Counted from the stretch's first letter, positions 33,969-43,203 are shown. The stretch is 64,000 bases of DNA from Armatimonadota bacterium (GCA_018268355.1 JAFDWR010000004.1:404-64403); one strand, 5' to 3'. Notes: a model not told the origin generated them from the sequence alone. Made by a program: numbers and translations.

Positions 33969-35231
33969 CTAGATTGACCCTTGACAGACTCCAATTGCAG
34001 GGCCGATGTCGGGGCCAAAGACGCGCACGGGGTCGACGCCGGGCACCCTCTTGGTGAGGACTTCTGACCAAACTTGGCGATAGTCGGTGGTGACGGGAAC
34101 GTCGCCGGGCCCTTCCAAAATCTCCTTGCTCAATCCGGGGAAGGTGCCGTGGACCTTGCCACCGATGAAGCCGCCGCCCATGAGGAACATCACACTCGCA
34201 CGGCCATGATCAGTGCCCAAACCTGCGTTTTCGGCCACGCGTCGACCGAACTCGGTCTGAACGACCACGCTCACCCGGCCCATCTCAGTGCCTAGGTCTT
34301 GCGAAAAGGCGGCAAGGCTCTGGGCAACATCGGTCAGCATCGTCGCGAGAAGTCCGGTCGAACCGCCCTGCGCGACGTGGGTGTCCCAGCCGGTTCGCTC
34401 GAGGAAGGCGAGCTCCAGGCCGATCTCGCTGCGGATGAGGGTTGCGGTTTGTTGCAGGCCGCGCCCCAACTCGGTGTCGGGATAGACCGCTCCATTTTGA
34501 GGCCTGAACTTGGCGCTGTCGGTCGATTCGAGCGATTCGAGAACGCGCAGCGTCTCCCGGCCCGAGGTGGTCAGGACGTCGCCGCCGGTCGAATACATCG
34601 CGCGGATCGCCTGGGCGTCGCCGTCGAGCTTGAACTGCGCGAGAGATTCGAGGGCGAGCGCATCCGTCGCACCGCGAAGGGTGTCGGGCATGGTGGTGGC
34701 AAAGGCGACCGCACGCAACGGTGAACCCGTCGTCTCCCGCGCGGCTAACAGCCTTGCCATCCACCCGTTGGAACCCGCATCACCAGCGTTCCCCGTGCCC
34801 CGCTCCATGAGGCTCATCGCCTCGAAGTGCGACCGGGTCCGATCCCCTGACCCGGCCGCGGTCACTAAACCTAGCTGTTTCGATTCGTAAAGCGGATAAA
34901 GCGCGGCCAAAGCTGGATGCAGTCCAAACTGGTCATCGAGCCGAAGCAGCCGGTCCCGTGCGTTTGCCTTGGTTGAATCGGGGGCGGCAATCGCCGTGCT
35001 CGGGCGTGCATCGTAGTAGTTCGCCTCTTGGTAGGGCGCAACCGCGCTTAGGCCGTCGAGACCACCGCGCAAGAACACGTTCACCACGATGTCGCCGCGC
35101 GGTCCCGCACCCCTCGTCGGATTCAGACCGACTTGTGCGAGCGCGGAACCCGAAATCGCTCCGAGAAGCCCCACGCCCGAAGCCACGAACAGCTTGCGAC
35201 GAGAGAGCATTTGATATTCCTGACAACTCAT
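33969..35231 (-). CDS. DUF1501 Tat-exported protein
   Basis: 420 residues. A twin-arginine signal SRRKLFVASGVGLLGAISG lies at ~10-28. Then come IVVNVFLRGGLDGLSAVAPY and, near the C-terminus, VVVQTEFGRRVAENAGLGTD with GRASVMFLMGGG, both typical of DUF1501 (sulfatase-like alkaline-phosphatase fold; function unknown). The start is ATG 35231 after GTGGAG; an internal ATG 35210 after AGGA is an alternative. It follows the DUF1800 gene by 4 nt. The pair is common in Planctomycetes, Armatimonadota and related groups. Confidence 0.88.
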   Translation of the reverse strand: MSCQEYQMLSRRKLFVASGVGLLGAISGSALAQVGLNPTRGAGPRGDIVVNVFLRGGLDGLSAVAPYQEANYYDARPSTAIAAPDSTKANARDRLLRLDDQFGLHPALAALYPLYESKQLGLVTAAGSGDRTRSHFEAMSLMERGTGNAGDAGSNGWMARLLAARETTGSPLRAVAFATTMPDTLRGATDALALESLAQFKLDGDAQAIRAMYSTGGDVLTTSGRETLRVLESLESTDSAKFRPQNGAVYPDTELGRGLQQTATLIRSEIGLELAFLERTGWDTHVAQGGSTGLLATMLTDVAQSLAAFSQDLGTEMGRVSVVVQTEFGRRVAENAGLGTDHGRASVMFLMGGGFIGGKVHGTFPGLSKEILEGPGDVPVTTDYRQVWSEVLTKRVPGVDPVRVFGPDIGPAIGVCQGSI

Positions 35232-35235
35232 GGGT

Positions 35236-36666
35236 CTATCTCCACTGAAACTCTGGGGTGCTGAGGGCGAGGGCGAGCGCGGCCTGGGTGGACTTTCCGT
35301 CACAAGCCGCGAGGTAGCGGTCGCGGTCTCGACCGACGAGGATCGAATCAGCGAACAGCTTGGCCATGCTTCGACCCTCCGCCCGTTTTTCCCACTGCTC
35401 AAAAGGCACTTCGCTATCGGGTAGCCCGCCATTGCAAAGCGCATGGGCGAAGTTCCACCGCGCGAGCATCGAACCCGTCCACGACGAGGCGCGATCCGGA
35501 TAGCCATCCGGCATCGGCCATTCAAAGAGCGGTTGGCCCATCTTCGTCAGCCATTGCTGAATCGGAATCCGGGCATCCGTGTTGGCGTGGGAGGCGCGCA
35601 TCGCGCTCACCACGTAGTCGAGCGGTCGCTTGGCGATCGGTGCGCCTTCGAGGAACTCCTGACTCAGGAACAGCTCCTTGAGCATCGGCTTGATCTCGCC
35701 GCCGGTATCGCCAAAAATCTTGATCAGGCGGTCCACCATCGGCGAATTCGCATCGCCGAGAAAGGCTCGGCAAAGCTTCATCGAGATGAAGCGGGCACAG
35801 CTTGGGTGCTTGGTGATGATGTCGAGCACGCGGTCACCGTCCGATTGGCCGCCTCCGGCGGGAATCCGGACGCCGAGGACGGTCTTCTCGCCGTCGTCGT
35901 GGACTTCCGGGTTGAACCGGAACGCGCCGCCGTGGTGGAGGAATCGGTCCTCGACCGTCCAACCGGTGAAGCAGCGCGCCACCTCCTGAACGTCCTTTTG
36001 CGTGTAGCCACCATCCACGCCAAGCGAGTGAAGCTCCATCAGCTCGCGAGCATAGTTCTCGTTCGGCGCGCCGCGCAGGTTTTGCCGGTTATCGAGGTAG
36101 GCGAGCATCGCCGCCGAGTGGGCGTTGGCCCGCAGCAGCTCGGGGAAGTTGCCCAGGGCATGCTTGCGGATCACCTGGACGTCATCGTTGACCTTTCGCC
36201 AGGCCGCAAGGCCCTTGCGCCCGTAAACGTTGAAGTGGTTGGTCCAGAGGTCCACCATGCGCTCCCGGACCTGCCAGGGGCTGTAGATTTGGCGGAGAAT
36301 CTGGGCCTGGGCGAGCTGCCGTAGGACCTCGTCCTCGGGCAGATCGCGCAGCTCCATGCCGTCCATGCGCGTCGCTTCCAGCCGCGAAAGCTGAAGGCTG
36401 AGCGCGGGCGGCTCTTGGTCCGAGGGCTGAAGCTGGTCGGTCACCCAGGCCTCAATGCCTCGCTTGAGAACGTCCTCGACGTCACCCGGCCGGGGTCCGA
36501 ATCCTGCCCGGTCGAGGAGGCGAACCTCACGACTGACCTTGCCCGTGGGCGCGGTCAACTGGGCGGGAAGGGGGTCCGATCCAACCCTTTGGATGAATCG
36601 TCCGCATCCGGTGAGGGCGACGGTCGTCGCTCCCATTCCGATCAGATTTCGTCGAGAAACGCTCAT
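35236..36666 (-). CDS. DUF1800 Tat-exported protein
   Basis: 476 residues. Twin-arginine signal MSVSRRNLIGMGATTVALTGCG; the Cys in TGC could also make it a Tat lipoprotein. DUF1800 hallmarks are LLDRAGFGPRPGDVEDVL, VRERMVDLWTNHFNVY, NENYARELMELHSLGVDGGYTQ and FTGW. The function is unknown; DUF1800/DUF1501 pairs are thought to act together in the envelope. AGGGAG lies 8 nt before the ATG, so this gene has a good ribosome binding site and leads the pair. Confidence 0.9.
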   Translation of the reverse strand: MSVSRRNLIGMGATTVALTGCGRFIQRVGSDPLPAQLTAPTGKVSREVRLLDRAGFGPRPGDVEDVLKRGIEAWVTDQLQPSDQEPPALSLQLSRLEATRMDGMELRDLPEDEVLRQLAQAQILRQIYSPWQVRERMVDLWTNHFNVYGRKGLAAWRKVNDDVQVIRKHALGNFPELLRANAHSAAMLAYLDNRQNLRGAPNENYARELMELHSLGVDGGYTQKDVQEVARCFTGWTVEDRFLHHGGAFRFNPEVHDDGEKTVLGVRIPAGGGQSDGDRVLDIITKHPSCARFISMKLCRAFLGDANSPMVDRLIKIFGDTGGEIKPMLKELFLSQEFLEGAPIAKRPLDYVVSAMRASHANTDARIPIQQWLTKMGQPLFEWPMPDGYPDRASSWTGSMLARWNFAHALCNGGLPDSEVPFEQWEKRAEGRSMAKLFADSILVGRDRDRYLAACDGKSTQAALALALSTPEFQWR

Positions 36667-36679
36667 GGTCTTGCTCCCT

Positions 36680-37201
36680 TTAGGCCACCGATTGGTTCTC
36701 GGCGGTCGCGGTTGCAGGCTCCTTCACGAGGGCCATGAATCCCGCGCCCGTCCCCACGAGGAGTACGGCGAACGAGATGCCGAACGTGCCGATGAACGGC
36801 AACAGGCAGGCGATCGTGAGATAGGCCGCCGAACGCACCATCGAGGTCCACGGTCGAACCCTGGGGTCCTCTTCTCGCATGCGCTCTGCCGCGAGTCGAA
36901 TCATTCCCGCTGCGCCAATCGTGGCGAGGGTAGCCCAGACGAAGAGAATCGAGAAGCCGATGATCTTGGTCAGAAGCGTGGGAATGTTGAAGATCTGGAA
37001 GCCGACTGCCGCGAGGATCAGCGAAAGCGCGACGCCTTGCAGGCCTGCCTTCCAGGGCTTGGTCTTGAGATGTCCCTTGGCACGCTCAGAATGGCGGGCA
37101 AAGGTTAGGGCAGTGAACAGGATCGTCGCCCAACTGGCCAGTGTGACTCCGACAAAGAATCCCACCACCGCGAGCACGTCTCCGATGAGAAAGTTACCCA
37201 T
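36680..37201 (-). CDS. Small polytopic membrane protein
   Basis: About 173 residues with four predicted membrane helices (~6-33, ~52-70, ~75-97, ~127-152). A basic loop (RHSERAKGHLKTKPWKAG) follows helix 1. No family is recognised. ATG 37201 is preferred over GTG 37207; TAGGAT ends 6 nt before it. It lies 13 nt upstream of the DUF1800 gene and could be co-transcribed with it. Confidence 0.65.
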   Translation of the reverse strand: MGNFLIGDVLAVVGFFVGVTLASWATILFTALTFARHSERAKGHLKTKPWKAGLQGVALSLILAAVGFQIFNIPTLLTKIIGFSILFVWATLATIGAAGMIRLAAERMREEDPRVRPWTSMVRSAAYLTIACLLPFIGTFGISFAVLLVGTGAGFMALVKEPATATAENQSVA

Positions 37202-37207
37202 GCCCAC

Positions 37208-37213
37208 ATCCTA
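37208..37213 (-). promoter_or_regulatory. TANNNT box abutting membrane-protein start
   Basis: Minus-strand TAGGAT ends 6 nt before ATG 37201; no Shine-Dalgarno. Leaderless transcript inferred. Confidence 0.4.
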
Positions 37214-37249
37214 GGGCAATGTTCCCTCACCTCCAACCCTGGTAGGCAG

Positions 37250-37615
37250 TTAGACCCACGTGGAAGCGCGGCGAAAGATCTTGTAGTCGATCGGGTGGCG
37301 GTAGTGGAGGTAGATGAAGTCCGGGAAGCCCGCCATGAAGTCGAGCTCGTAGTCCTCGGGAGGGGAAAGGAGGGCAAGCTTCACTGGCCCCGCCACGGGG
37401 TGCTTCATCTTCGCGAGGGCGAACTGCTCGTAGCCCTCGATCTTGTGGGGTTCAAGCAGGGTGGCGATGAGGTCGACGAACATCAGGTCGACGTCGGCGC
37501 AGTTCTCAAGGGCCACGCGCCAGTCGGCGTAGACATGGAGCTCGTCATCCGGGTGAAAGCCCTTCTGGGCACTTTCGACCAACGCACTGTCCTTGGTGAT
37601 GAGCACGAATTTCAT
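37250..37615 (-). CDS. Receiver-like domain protein, divergent
   Basis: About 121 residues. The order MKFVLITKDSALVESAQ, ELHVYADWRVALENC, DVDLMFVDLIATLLE, PVKLALLSPPEDYEL resembles the alternating fold of a response-regulator receiver, with an Asp after the third strand. The paired acidic residues of strand 1 and the conserved Lys are not evident. Probably a pseudo-receiver. It is divergent from the ECF sigma gene; a TACAAT -10 (37637-37642) and GGGA precede the ATG. Confidence 0.55.
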   Translation of the reverse strand: MKFVLITKDSALVESAQKGFHPDDELHVYADWRVALENCADVDLMFVDLIATLLEPHKIEGYEQFALAKMKHPVAGPVKLALLSPPEDYELDFMAGFPDFIYLHYRHPIDYKIFRRASTWV

Positions 37616-37636
37616 TCCCTGAACCCCTGTGCCGCG

Positions 37637-37666
37637 ATTGTACAGGAATTGGCCCGTCTGACCCAA
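37637..37666 (-). promoter_or_regulatory. Promoter of receiver-like gene
   Basis: Minus-strand TTGGGT (37666-37661), 18-bp spacer, TACAAT (37642-37637). It leaves a ~15-nt 5' UTR carrying AGGGA next to the ATG. Confidence 0.5.
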
Positions 37667-37699
37667 AAACGCCCTGTATTTGACCGGACAAGAAATTTC

Positions 37700-37727
37700 T
37701 TTTGGTTTTTTTGTGGAAACCTATAAT
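37700..37727 (+). promoter_or_regulatory. Promoter of ECF sigma gene
   Basis: TTTTGG (37700-37705), 16-bp spacer and consensus TATAAT (37722-37727), in an unusually A/T-rich stretch. A second hexamer, TAGAAT (37743-37748), lies downstream. The 5' UTR would be ~45 nt, with GAGGA (37768-37772) as ribosome binding site for ATG 37780. Confidence 0.55.
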
Positions 37728-37779
37728 CTGAATACATCATTGTAGAATAATAAATATCAAGGACAACGAGGACCAGACG

Positions 37780-38385
37780 ATGACCGACCAAACCGACAGC
37801 TACGACCTTCAGGACGTCATTCGCACCGAGTTCGACACCCGCCGCTTTGAGGAGATGATGAACTCCACCGAACGACGCGCCTACTCGATGGCCCTCCAAC
37901 TCACCCGAAATCCCTCGGAAGCCGAAGACCTCGTCCAAGACACCTTCGTGAAGGCTTGGAAGGGCTTCGACAGCTACCACCCGGGACGTCCGTTCCTCAA
38001 CTGGCTGCTCCGCATCATGCAGCGCGCCTATCTGGACACCCGACGACGCGACAACCCGATTCGAAAGGCGGACTCGCTCAACTCGATGATTTCGCCGAAC
38101 GATGGCGAGGTGCAGGAGCTTCCGATCCCCGATCCGAGCCCCACGCCCGACGAGGAAGCGGTTTACGCCGAGTTCAGCAACGGCCTCCGAAACGCGCTCA
38201 GCGAGCTTCCCGCCGTCTATCGCGAATCGATTGAGCTTTGCGACCTTGAAGGCATGACCTATCAGGAGATCGCCGAGATTCAGGGGGCGACGATTGGCAC
38301 CGTCCGATCGCGCATCCACCGCGGACGAAAGATGCTCCGAGACGTCGTGACCCGACGCGGCATCACCCTCCCCCGCGGCTTCTAA
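37780..38385 (+). CDS. ECF-type RNA polymerase sigma factor
   Basis: 201 residues. Region 2 is AYSMALQLTRNPSEAEDLVQDTFVKAWKGF (split ~34-63) with the usual WLLRIMQRAYLDTRRR. Region 4 is LSELPAVYRESIELCDLEG, then MTYQEIAEIQGATIGTVRSRIHRGRKML (~135-190). The linker is acidic and Pro-rich. It resembles SigW/RpoE-group ECF factors. No anti-sigma or zinc-binding partner lies next to it, so its control is unclear. Its promoter region is more A/T-rich than the surroundings. Confidence 0.92.
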   Translation: MTDQTDSYDLQDVIRTEFDTRRFEEMMNSTERRAYSMALQLTRNPSEAEDLVQDTFVKAWKGFDSYHPGRPFLNWLLRIMQRAYLDTRRRDNPIRKADSLNSMISPNDGEVQELPIPDPSPTPDEEAVYAEFSNGLRNALSELPAVYRESIELCDLEGMTYQEIAEIQGATIGTVRSRIHRGRKMLRDVVTRRGITLPRGF

Positions 38386-38388
38386 GCC

Positions 38389-40473
38389 TCACGCATCATT
38401 CGCTTCCTGGAGCATCTCAGCGAGATCCAGGAGGCGAATTTCTTTGTCCGTGACCTGTTTGATCGAGGCGTCGAGCATGATCCGGCAGAACGGACACGCG
38501 AGGGCCACCGTCTCCGCACCCGTATTCACGAGCTCTTCGGCGCGGCGATTGCTCGGCCGCTGATTCGGCGGCTCCTCCATCCACATGCGTCCGCCGCCTG
38601 CGCCGCAACAAAGCGTCTTTCGGCCGTAATGCTCAGGCTCGGCGAGGTTCGTGGAGCCGGGCTCGGGGACATGGGGCAGGTTGTTCAGCCCTGCCGTTTC
38701 GCCCAGCAGTGCGCGGGGGGCGTCGGCCTCGTTGTTCACGCGGCCCAGGTAGCAAGGATCGTGGAGAGCGACCTTGCCCCGCTCGGGCTTGGCGGCCACG
38801 AGGTCACCCTTGCGGACGAGATCGGAAAGCAGCTGGGTGTGATGGAACACCTCCATCTGCGCGCCAAAGTCGCCGTACTCGTTCTTCAGGGAGTTGAAGC
38901 AGTGCGGGCAGGCGGTGACGACCTTCTTCACGCCGTACTTCTGGAAGACGCCGACGTTCTGGCTCGCCTTGTCCTGGAAGAGGAATTCTTCGCCGATGCG
39001 CCGTGCGGGGTCGCCCGTACAGGCTTCTTCCTTGCCGAGGCATGCAAATGAGATGCCCGCCTTCTTCAGCAGCGCGGCAACCGCCTTCGTCGTCTTCATC
39101 GCGCCGGGGTCGGTCGCGCCTGCGCAGCCCACCCAGAAGAGGTACTCAAACGACTGGCCATCGCGAGCGAGGGGAATATCCAGCCCTTCCATCCACTTCT
39201 CGCGCTCGTGGACCGATTGTCCCCAGGCGTGGCCGGTCGACCCGATCTGGCGAAGCATCACCGCGCCGGTGCCCGCGAGCTGACCCTCGGCCACCTTGTT
39301 ACGGCGAACATCGACGATCATGTCGACGTGGCGGATGAGCACGGGGCAGGCCTCGACGCAAGCATTGCACGTCGTACAAGCCCAAAGCGCCTCATCCGAG
39401 ATGCGCTCGGCAATCGCGACGCCGTCGTTCATCGCCGACTTCATGTCCTGGACAATCGCCTTGGGGTTCAAGACCTTGCCCACGTTCCAAGCCGGGCAGA
39501 CCTCGGTGCATCGGCCGCACTCCATGCAGGCATCGAGCGACATCAGGGTCCAGCGCGTGAAGTCCGACGTGTGGCTGACACCGATCTTTTCGGTCTGTTC
39601 GACCTCCTCCATGCTGATCGGCACGAGCCGACCCATCGGCTTCTCTTCGTGGCCCGCCGCGGTCGAAACCGCGAACAAGATGTGGCGGATCCGCATGCTC
39701 GGTAGCACCGCAAAGAAGGTGAGAACGAGAATCGCGTGGAACCACCAGATGCCGATGTAAAGGCCGTCGCTCACATTTGGCAGGGCCTTCGCGAGCATCG
39801 AGCCGACGAACGAGACATTGTCCCAGTCCTTCGGGATGTTGCTGATGCGGGCCCCTTCAACCAGGTAGCCGGTGAGGCCGATCAGCAGCAGGAGCCAAAG
39901 CGTCGCATAGTCGCGCCACGACGAGCTGAGCGGACGGCGGCGACGGTCCACCCGCTGGCTGGAAAAGGCATCGTCTTCGCCCATCTCGGCTTGGCCGAGG
40001 TCGCGTCGATCCTGCAGGTAGCGGCGACCCAATGCCCAGGCGCATCCGATGACAAACAGAAGGCCGAGGGCGTCAAACGTGGCTTCGTAAACCTGATAGA
40101 ACGCACCTTTGTGGAATTTGACCGGGCCATAGGAGTTGATCGCGAGGATTGTCGTCGCGAGAAGAAGGCTCAGAAACCCGAAGAAGATGAAGAGGTGCAT
40201 CGGCGCGCCCGACTTGCGCCGACTGGTGCGGACCTTTCGCTGGGCGAGGATGTACGTGGCGACGTTGCTCCACCATCGCTTCAAAGCCGCCGGTGTGGGG
40301 AGCCAGGCCTTGAACCCTTCGCGGTTGCCGCCCATCGGCCGACCCGACTGCCACTTCTTCACGCGAGCCACGATTTGGGCCGCCATGATGGAAAGGGCAA
40401 TCACGACAAGGATGTAAAAAACGATCTTGCCGCCACCAATCAGGTGAAACTCTTCGCGTGTAGGGGTTCCCAT
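38389..40473 (-). CDS. Membrane-bound Fe-S oxidoreductase (HdrD/GlpC-like)
   Basis: About 694 residues. The N-terminal third has several membrane helices like the NarI/HdrE-type cytochrome b domain. Two [4Fe-4S] motifs follow: CMECGRCTEVCP (~315-326) and CTTCNACVEACP (~365-376). Two CCG-type domains hold DPCYLGR and TLCCGAGGGRMW, plus ACPHCFN and ACPFCR. This is the layout of fused heterodisulfide-reductase-like electron-transfer proteins linked to quinones; the physiological partner is unknown. ATG 40473 is chosen over GTG 40497. Confidence 0.85.
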   Translation of the reverse strand: MGTPTREEFHLIGGGKIVFYILVVIALSIMAAQIVARVKKWQSGRPMGGNREGFKAWLPTPAALKRWWSNVATYILAQRKVRTSRRKSGAPMHLFIFFGFLSLLLATTILAINSYGPVKFHKGAFYQVYEATFDALGLLFVIGCAWALGRRYLQDRRDLGQAEMGEDDAFSSQRVDRRRRPLSSSWRDYATLWLLLLIGLTGYLVEGARISNIPKDWDNVSFVGSMLAKALPNVSDGLYIGIWWFHAILVLTFFAVLPSMRIRHILFAVSTAAGHEEKPMGRLVPISMEEVEQTEKIGVSHTSDFTRWTLMSLDACMECGRCTEVCPAWNVGKVLNPKAIVQDMKSAMNDGVAIAERISDEALWACTTCNACVEACPVLIRHVDMIVDVRRNKVAEGQLAGTGAVMLRQIGSTGHAWGQSVHEREKWMEGLDIPLARDGQSFEYLFWVGCAGATDPGAMKTTKAVAALLKKAGISFACLGKEEACTGDPARRIGEEFLFQDKASQNVGVFQKYGVKKVVTACPHCFNSLKNEYGDFGAQMEVFHHTQLLSDLVRKGDLVAAKPERGKVALHDPCYLGRVNNEADAPRALLGETAGLNNLPHVPEPGSTNLAEPEHYGRKTLCCGAGGGRMWMEEPPNQRPSNRRAEELVNTGAETVALACPFCRIMLDASIKQVTDKEIRLLDLAEMLQEANDA

Positions 40474-40592
40474 CGTTGCGATCCCACCGGGGACCACTCG
40501 GGACGCCCAGTTCTGACTTCATATTACGCAGTTGAACGCTTAGGCTGCATTGAGCCTGAGGAAATTCACAGGGTTCGCCGAAACCTAGAGTG

Positions 40593-42551
40593 ATGGTCGA
40601 ACTTCTCGTTCGCTTGGGTTTGTCGTTCGTGGTTGCCGGGGGCCTGTGGTTCGCCCGGGTTCAGAATGCCACGACGCTTTTGAAGCTGACCGCCGTATTT
40701 GGCGCCCTCGCCGTGATGCATGCAATCACCGAGCACCGCGGCCTTCGAAAGGGGCTGGTCGCGCTCATCTTGGGCGGACTCGATGCCGGTTTGCTTCTCG
40801 CGGGGATCGCCCTTTCGGGTGTCGTCGATTCCTTCGGCTTTGCCTGCATCCTGCCCATCGTTTGGATCAGCTACCGAACCCGGGTAAGCGTTCAGATTCT
40901 TGCTCCCATCACAGGCGCGGCCATCCTTGCCGCCCAGCTCACGCTTGGCCCAGGCATCACCGCCTATGCGGGTGCCCAGAGCGCGCTTGTCGTGCTGCTC
41001 TTGCTCGTTTTGCCCCAACCGACGGTTGAGAAGGTCAACCCGCACGCGGCCTGGATCGAAATGGTCCGCCAGGAGCGGGAAACGATGTGGGTCGACGAGG
41101 TCGCGAGCCCCGGTGAGGACATCCTTGCCCTGCGCGAGAACTATCGACAGCTGCGCGATCAGTACCGCGACCTTGAACGGCGATCCGGCAAAGACCGCAC
41201 GATCGCAACCGTCGCCGAGCTCGTCGGACTCCCCGAGAGCGCGATGTACACCAAGATGGCCCAGCGCCTGCGCGAGAGTCTCGGCGTTGACGACCTTGCC
41301 ATTTTTTCCGCGTCGATGGACCGCAACCAGATGGTCGTCCGCGCGGCAACCCCCGAATTCCCCCGCGAAGCAGGCCAACAGCCGCTTCGCGTCAACCTGG
41401 AGCAGCCTGATATCAAGCTCCGCGACGCCCTCACTCAGGCCGTCCGTGGCCATGCGGGCGACGAAACCCGAAAGGTGCGCAACGTGCTCCTCCTCGGCGA
41501 TTCTCGCCTCGTTGGGATGATCTCGCTCGTTGACAACAGCACCGAAAAGCTGGACGAAGCGAGCAGCAAACTGGAGGACGTTTCGAGCTTCCTCGCCGCT
41601 TGGATTCGCTCCACGAACACGAGTTTTGACTCTCGGCAGCGCGCCCAGACCTTTGAGGCCCTCTATGACCTCGCCATCGTCGGCGAATCGGCGGCCCGAC
41701 CCGACAAGCTTGCCAACCGCGCGCTCAGCACCCTCCAAGGTGCCCAGCGCATCGACGGTGCCTCGATCTACTTCATCGAAGACGGTGAAGAGGTCCTCGC
41801 CGCGAACGAAGGCGCGAGGCTGTATCTCCTTGAGGCGATGAGCTTTGCCCAGGGTCCTGGCCTGCAGGGCTGGCTTGCCATCGGCGCTCCCGAGCTTTGG
41901 CTTGAAGATGCGCGCGGCGACCAACGATGTGACCCCGAAGAGGCGAGCCGACGACGCATCGGCAGCACCCTGATCACGCCGATCTACCGATCCGGCCAAG
42001 TCATCGGTTTCCTTACTGGATCGACCCACCGCATGGGCGGCATTGATGAGGCGACCGCCGAATCCCTTCGACTTGTCGCGGGCGAGCTCAGCCGAGCCAT
42101 CACCCGACTCGACGAGGGCAAGGTCACGGGCGGACTCCTGCCTCAGTCCGAGTTTGCTTCGTTCATTCGCAACCGAGTTGGCTCGATCGCGGTCTTCGAC
42201 GTCATCCGCAAGGCGCTTCTCATCGAAGCGCACGGCATGGAGAACGTCCAGGTGGCCTGCAAGAGCTTTGAGCGACGGATTCGAACCCGGCTTCCGGCGG
42301 GAGCCGCTTATTGCAAGCGAGGCGAAGGTCACTACGTGGTCTTCCTGGCCGGGGTGATCGACGTGAGCGAGGCGAGCCAATGGGCGAGCGACGTCGCGTC
42401 GACCGCCAACCTCATCGCGCTTCCTGCGACGGACCGCGCGCCCAAGAAGCCCCTGCCGGTGCGCAGTAAGGTGGCAAACCTGGCGTGGTCGAGCTCCAAC
42501 GAGGCGACAGCGACCTCCGACGTCCCTGAAGTTGACGAACTCGTGGCCTAG
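40593..42551 (+). CDS. Membrane GAF protein with degenerate GGDEF-like end
   Basis: About 652 residues. Four to five N-terminal membrane helices (~1-145) precede a coiled coil (~170-200) and two GAF-like domains (~205-335 and ~350-510). The C-terminal ~120 residues include YCKRGEGHYVVFLAGV; GEGHY (577-581) sits where GGDEF would lie in a diguanylate cyclase, so catalytic activity is not expected. Likely a membrane sensor. ATG 40593 is preferred to GTG 40590. Confidence 0.7.
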   Translation: MVELLVRLGLSFVVAGGLWFARVQNATTLLKLTAVFGALAVMHAITEHRGLRKGLVALILGGLDAGLLLAGIALSGVVDSFGFACILPIVWISYRTRVSVQILAPITGAAILAAQLTLGPGITAYAGAQSALVVLLLLVLPQPTVEKVNPHAAWIEMVRQERETMWVDEVASPGEDILALRENYRQLRDQYRDLERRSGKDRTIATVAELVGLPESAMYTKMAQRLRESLGVDDLAIFSASMDRNQMVVRAATPEFPREAGQQPLRVNLEQPDIKLRDALTQAVRGHAGDETRKVRNVLLLGDSRLVGMISLVDNSTEKLDEASSKLEDVSSFLAAWIRSTNTSFDSRQRAQTFEALYDLAIVGESAARPDKLANRALSTLQGAQRIDGASIYFIEDGEEVLAANEGARLYLLEAMSFAQGPGLQGWLAIGAPELWLEDARGDQRCDPEEASRRRIGSTLITPIYRSGQVIGFLTGSTHRMGGIDEATAESLRLVAGELSRAITRLDEGKVTGGLLPQSEFASFIRNRVGSIAVFDVIRKALLIEAHGMENVQVACKSFERRIRTRLPAGAAYCKRGEGHYVVFLAGVIDVSEASQWASDVASTANLIALPATDRAPKKPLPVRSKVANLAWSSSNEATATSDVPEVDELVA

Positions 42552-42632
42552 ACCTGGTAATCATCACTGGCTTCGTTGGTTTCGAACGTAGGTCCAGCAG
42601 AATCACCGGGTTAGTTCCGCCACGAGTTTGGA

Positions 42633-42638
42633 TACAGT
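42633..42638 (+). promoter_or_regulatory. Possible -10 of TPR-like gene
   Basis: TACAGT lies ~40 nt before ATG 42679, with a weak TTAGTT (42611-42616) 16 bp upstream. The 126-nt gap 42552-42678 shows nothing else. Confidence 0.3.
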
Positions 42639-42678
42639 GGGAGCTACGGCGGCAAGACTGTCCCTGTGGTGCTTGGAA

Positions 42679-43203
42679 ATGAAGTCAAACGAAGTTGTCT
42701 CCCCGGACAAAGCCGCTAACTATCTGCGTCTCGGGAAAGCCCATGTCGTCGTACGCTGGGCCGAAGCGCGGTTGCGGAACAATCCTCACGATCTCCAATC
42801 TCGCGAGCTGCTTGCTCGTGCGCTTTGGGCGACGGGTGCGCATCGCGCCCTGCTCGATCAGCTCGCCATTCTCATCGACCAGAACCCCTATGAGCCGGGT
42901 TACCACGCCCTCCGCGGCGCGGTCCTCGAGGCCCAAGGGTTTACCGGAGAAGCGATTAAGGCACTGAGCCGAGCGCGAACGACCGAAGCGATCGAGCGCA
43001 TTGAGCTCCTTGAGAGCATGCAAAAGGAGCAGATCGAGTCGCTCATGGAGCTAAACCCCGAGGCGCGAGCCGCTTTTCGGGCCGACCTCCGGCGGGCTTG
43101 TGAAACCTACGGATTTGCGTTTGCGCCCCCTCAGGAGAGCCGACGAAAGGACCTCTCCAAGCGAGCGGTGGTTCGCATGAGTGACTGGGTTCGCCCGAGC
43201 TAG
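42679..43203 (+). CDS. TPR-like helical protein
   Basis: About 174 residues. Residues ~10-105 form helical pairs with TPR-like spacing (AEARLRNNPHDLQSRELLAR; LAILIDQNPYEPGYHALRGA; AQGFTGEAIKALSRA), a scaffold for protein contacts. The C-terminus is basic. No signal peptide. TPR identity is by pattern only. The stop codon is interleaved with that of the convergent lytic transglycosylase gene (CTAG). Confidence 0.6.
   Translation: MKSNEVVSPDKAANYLRLGKAHVVVRWAEARLRNNPHDLQSRELLARALWATGAHRALLDQLAILIDQNPYEPGYHALRGAVLEAQGFTGEAIKALSRARTTEAIERIELLESMQKEQIESLMELNPEARAAFRADLRRACETYGFAFAPPQESRRKDLSKRAVVRMSDWVRPS

Noticed and set aside
40566-42380. 604-codon antisense ORF over the GAF gene
   Set aside because: High G+C at third positions opens the opposite strand; the sense frame shows clear helices and GAF motifs.
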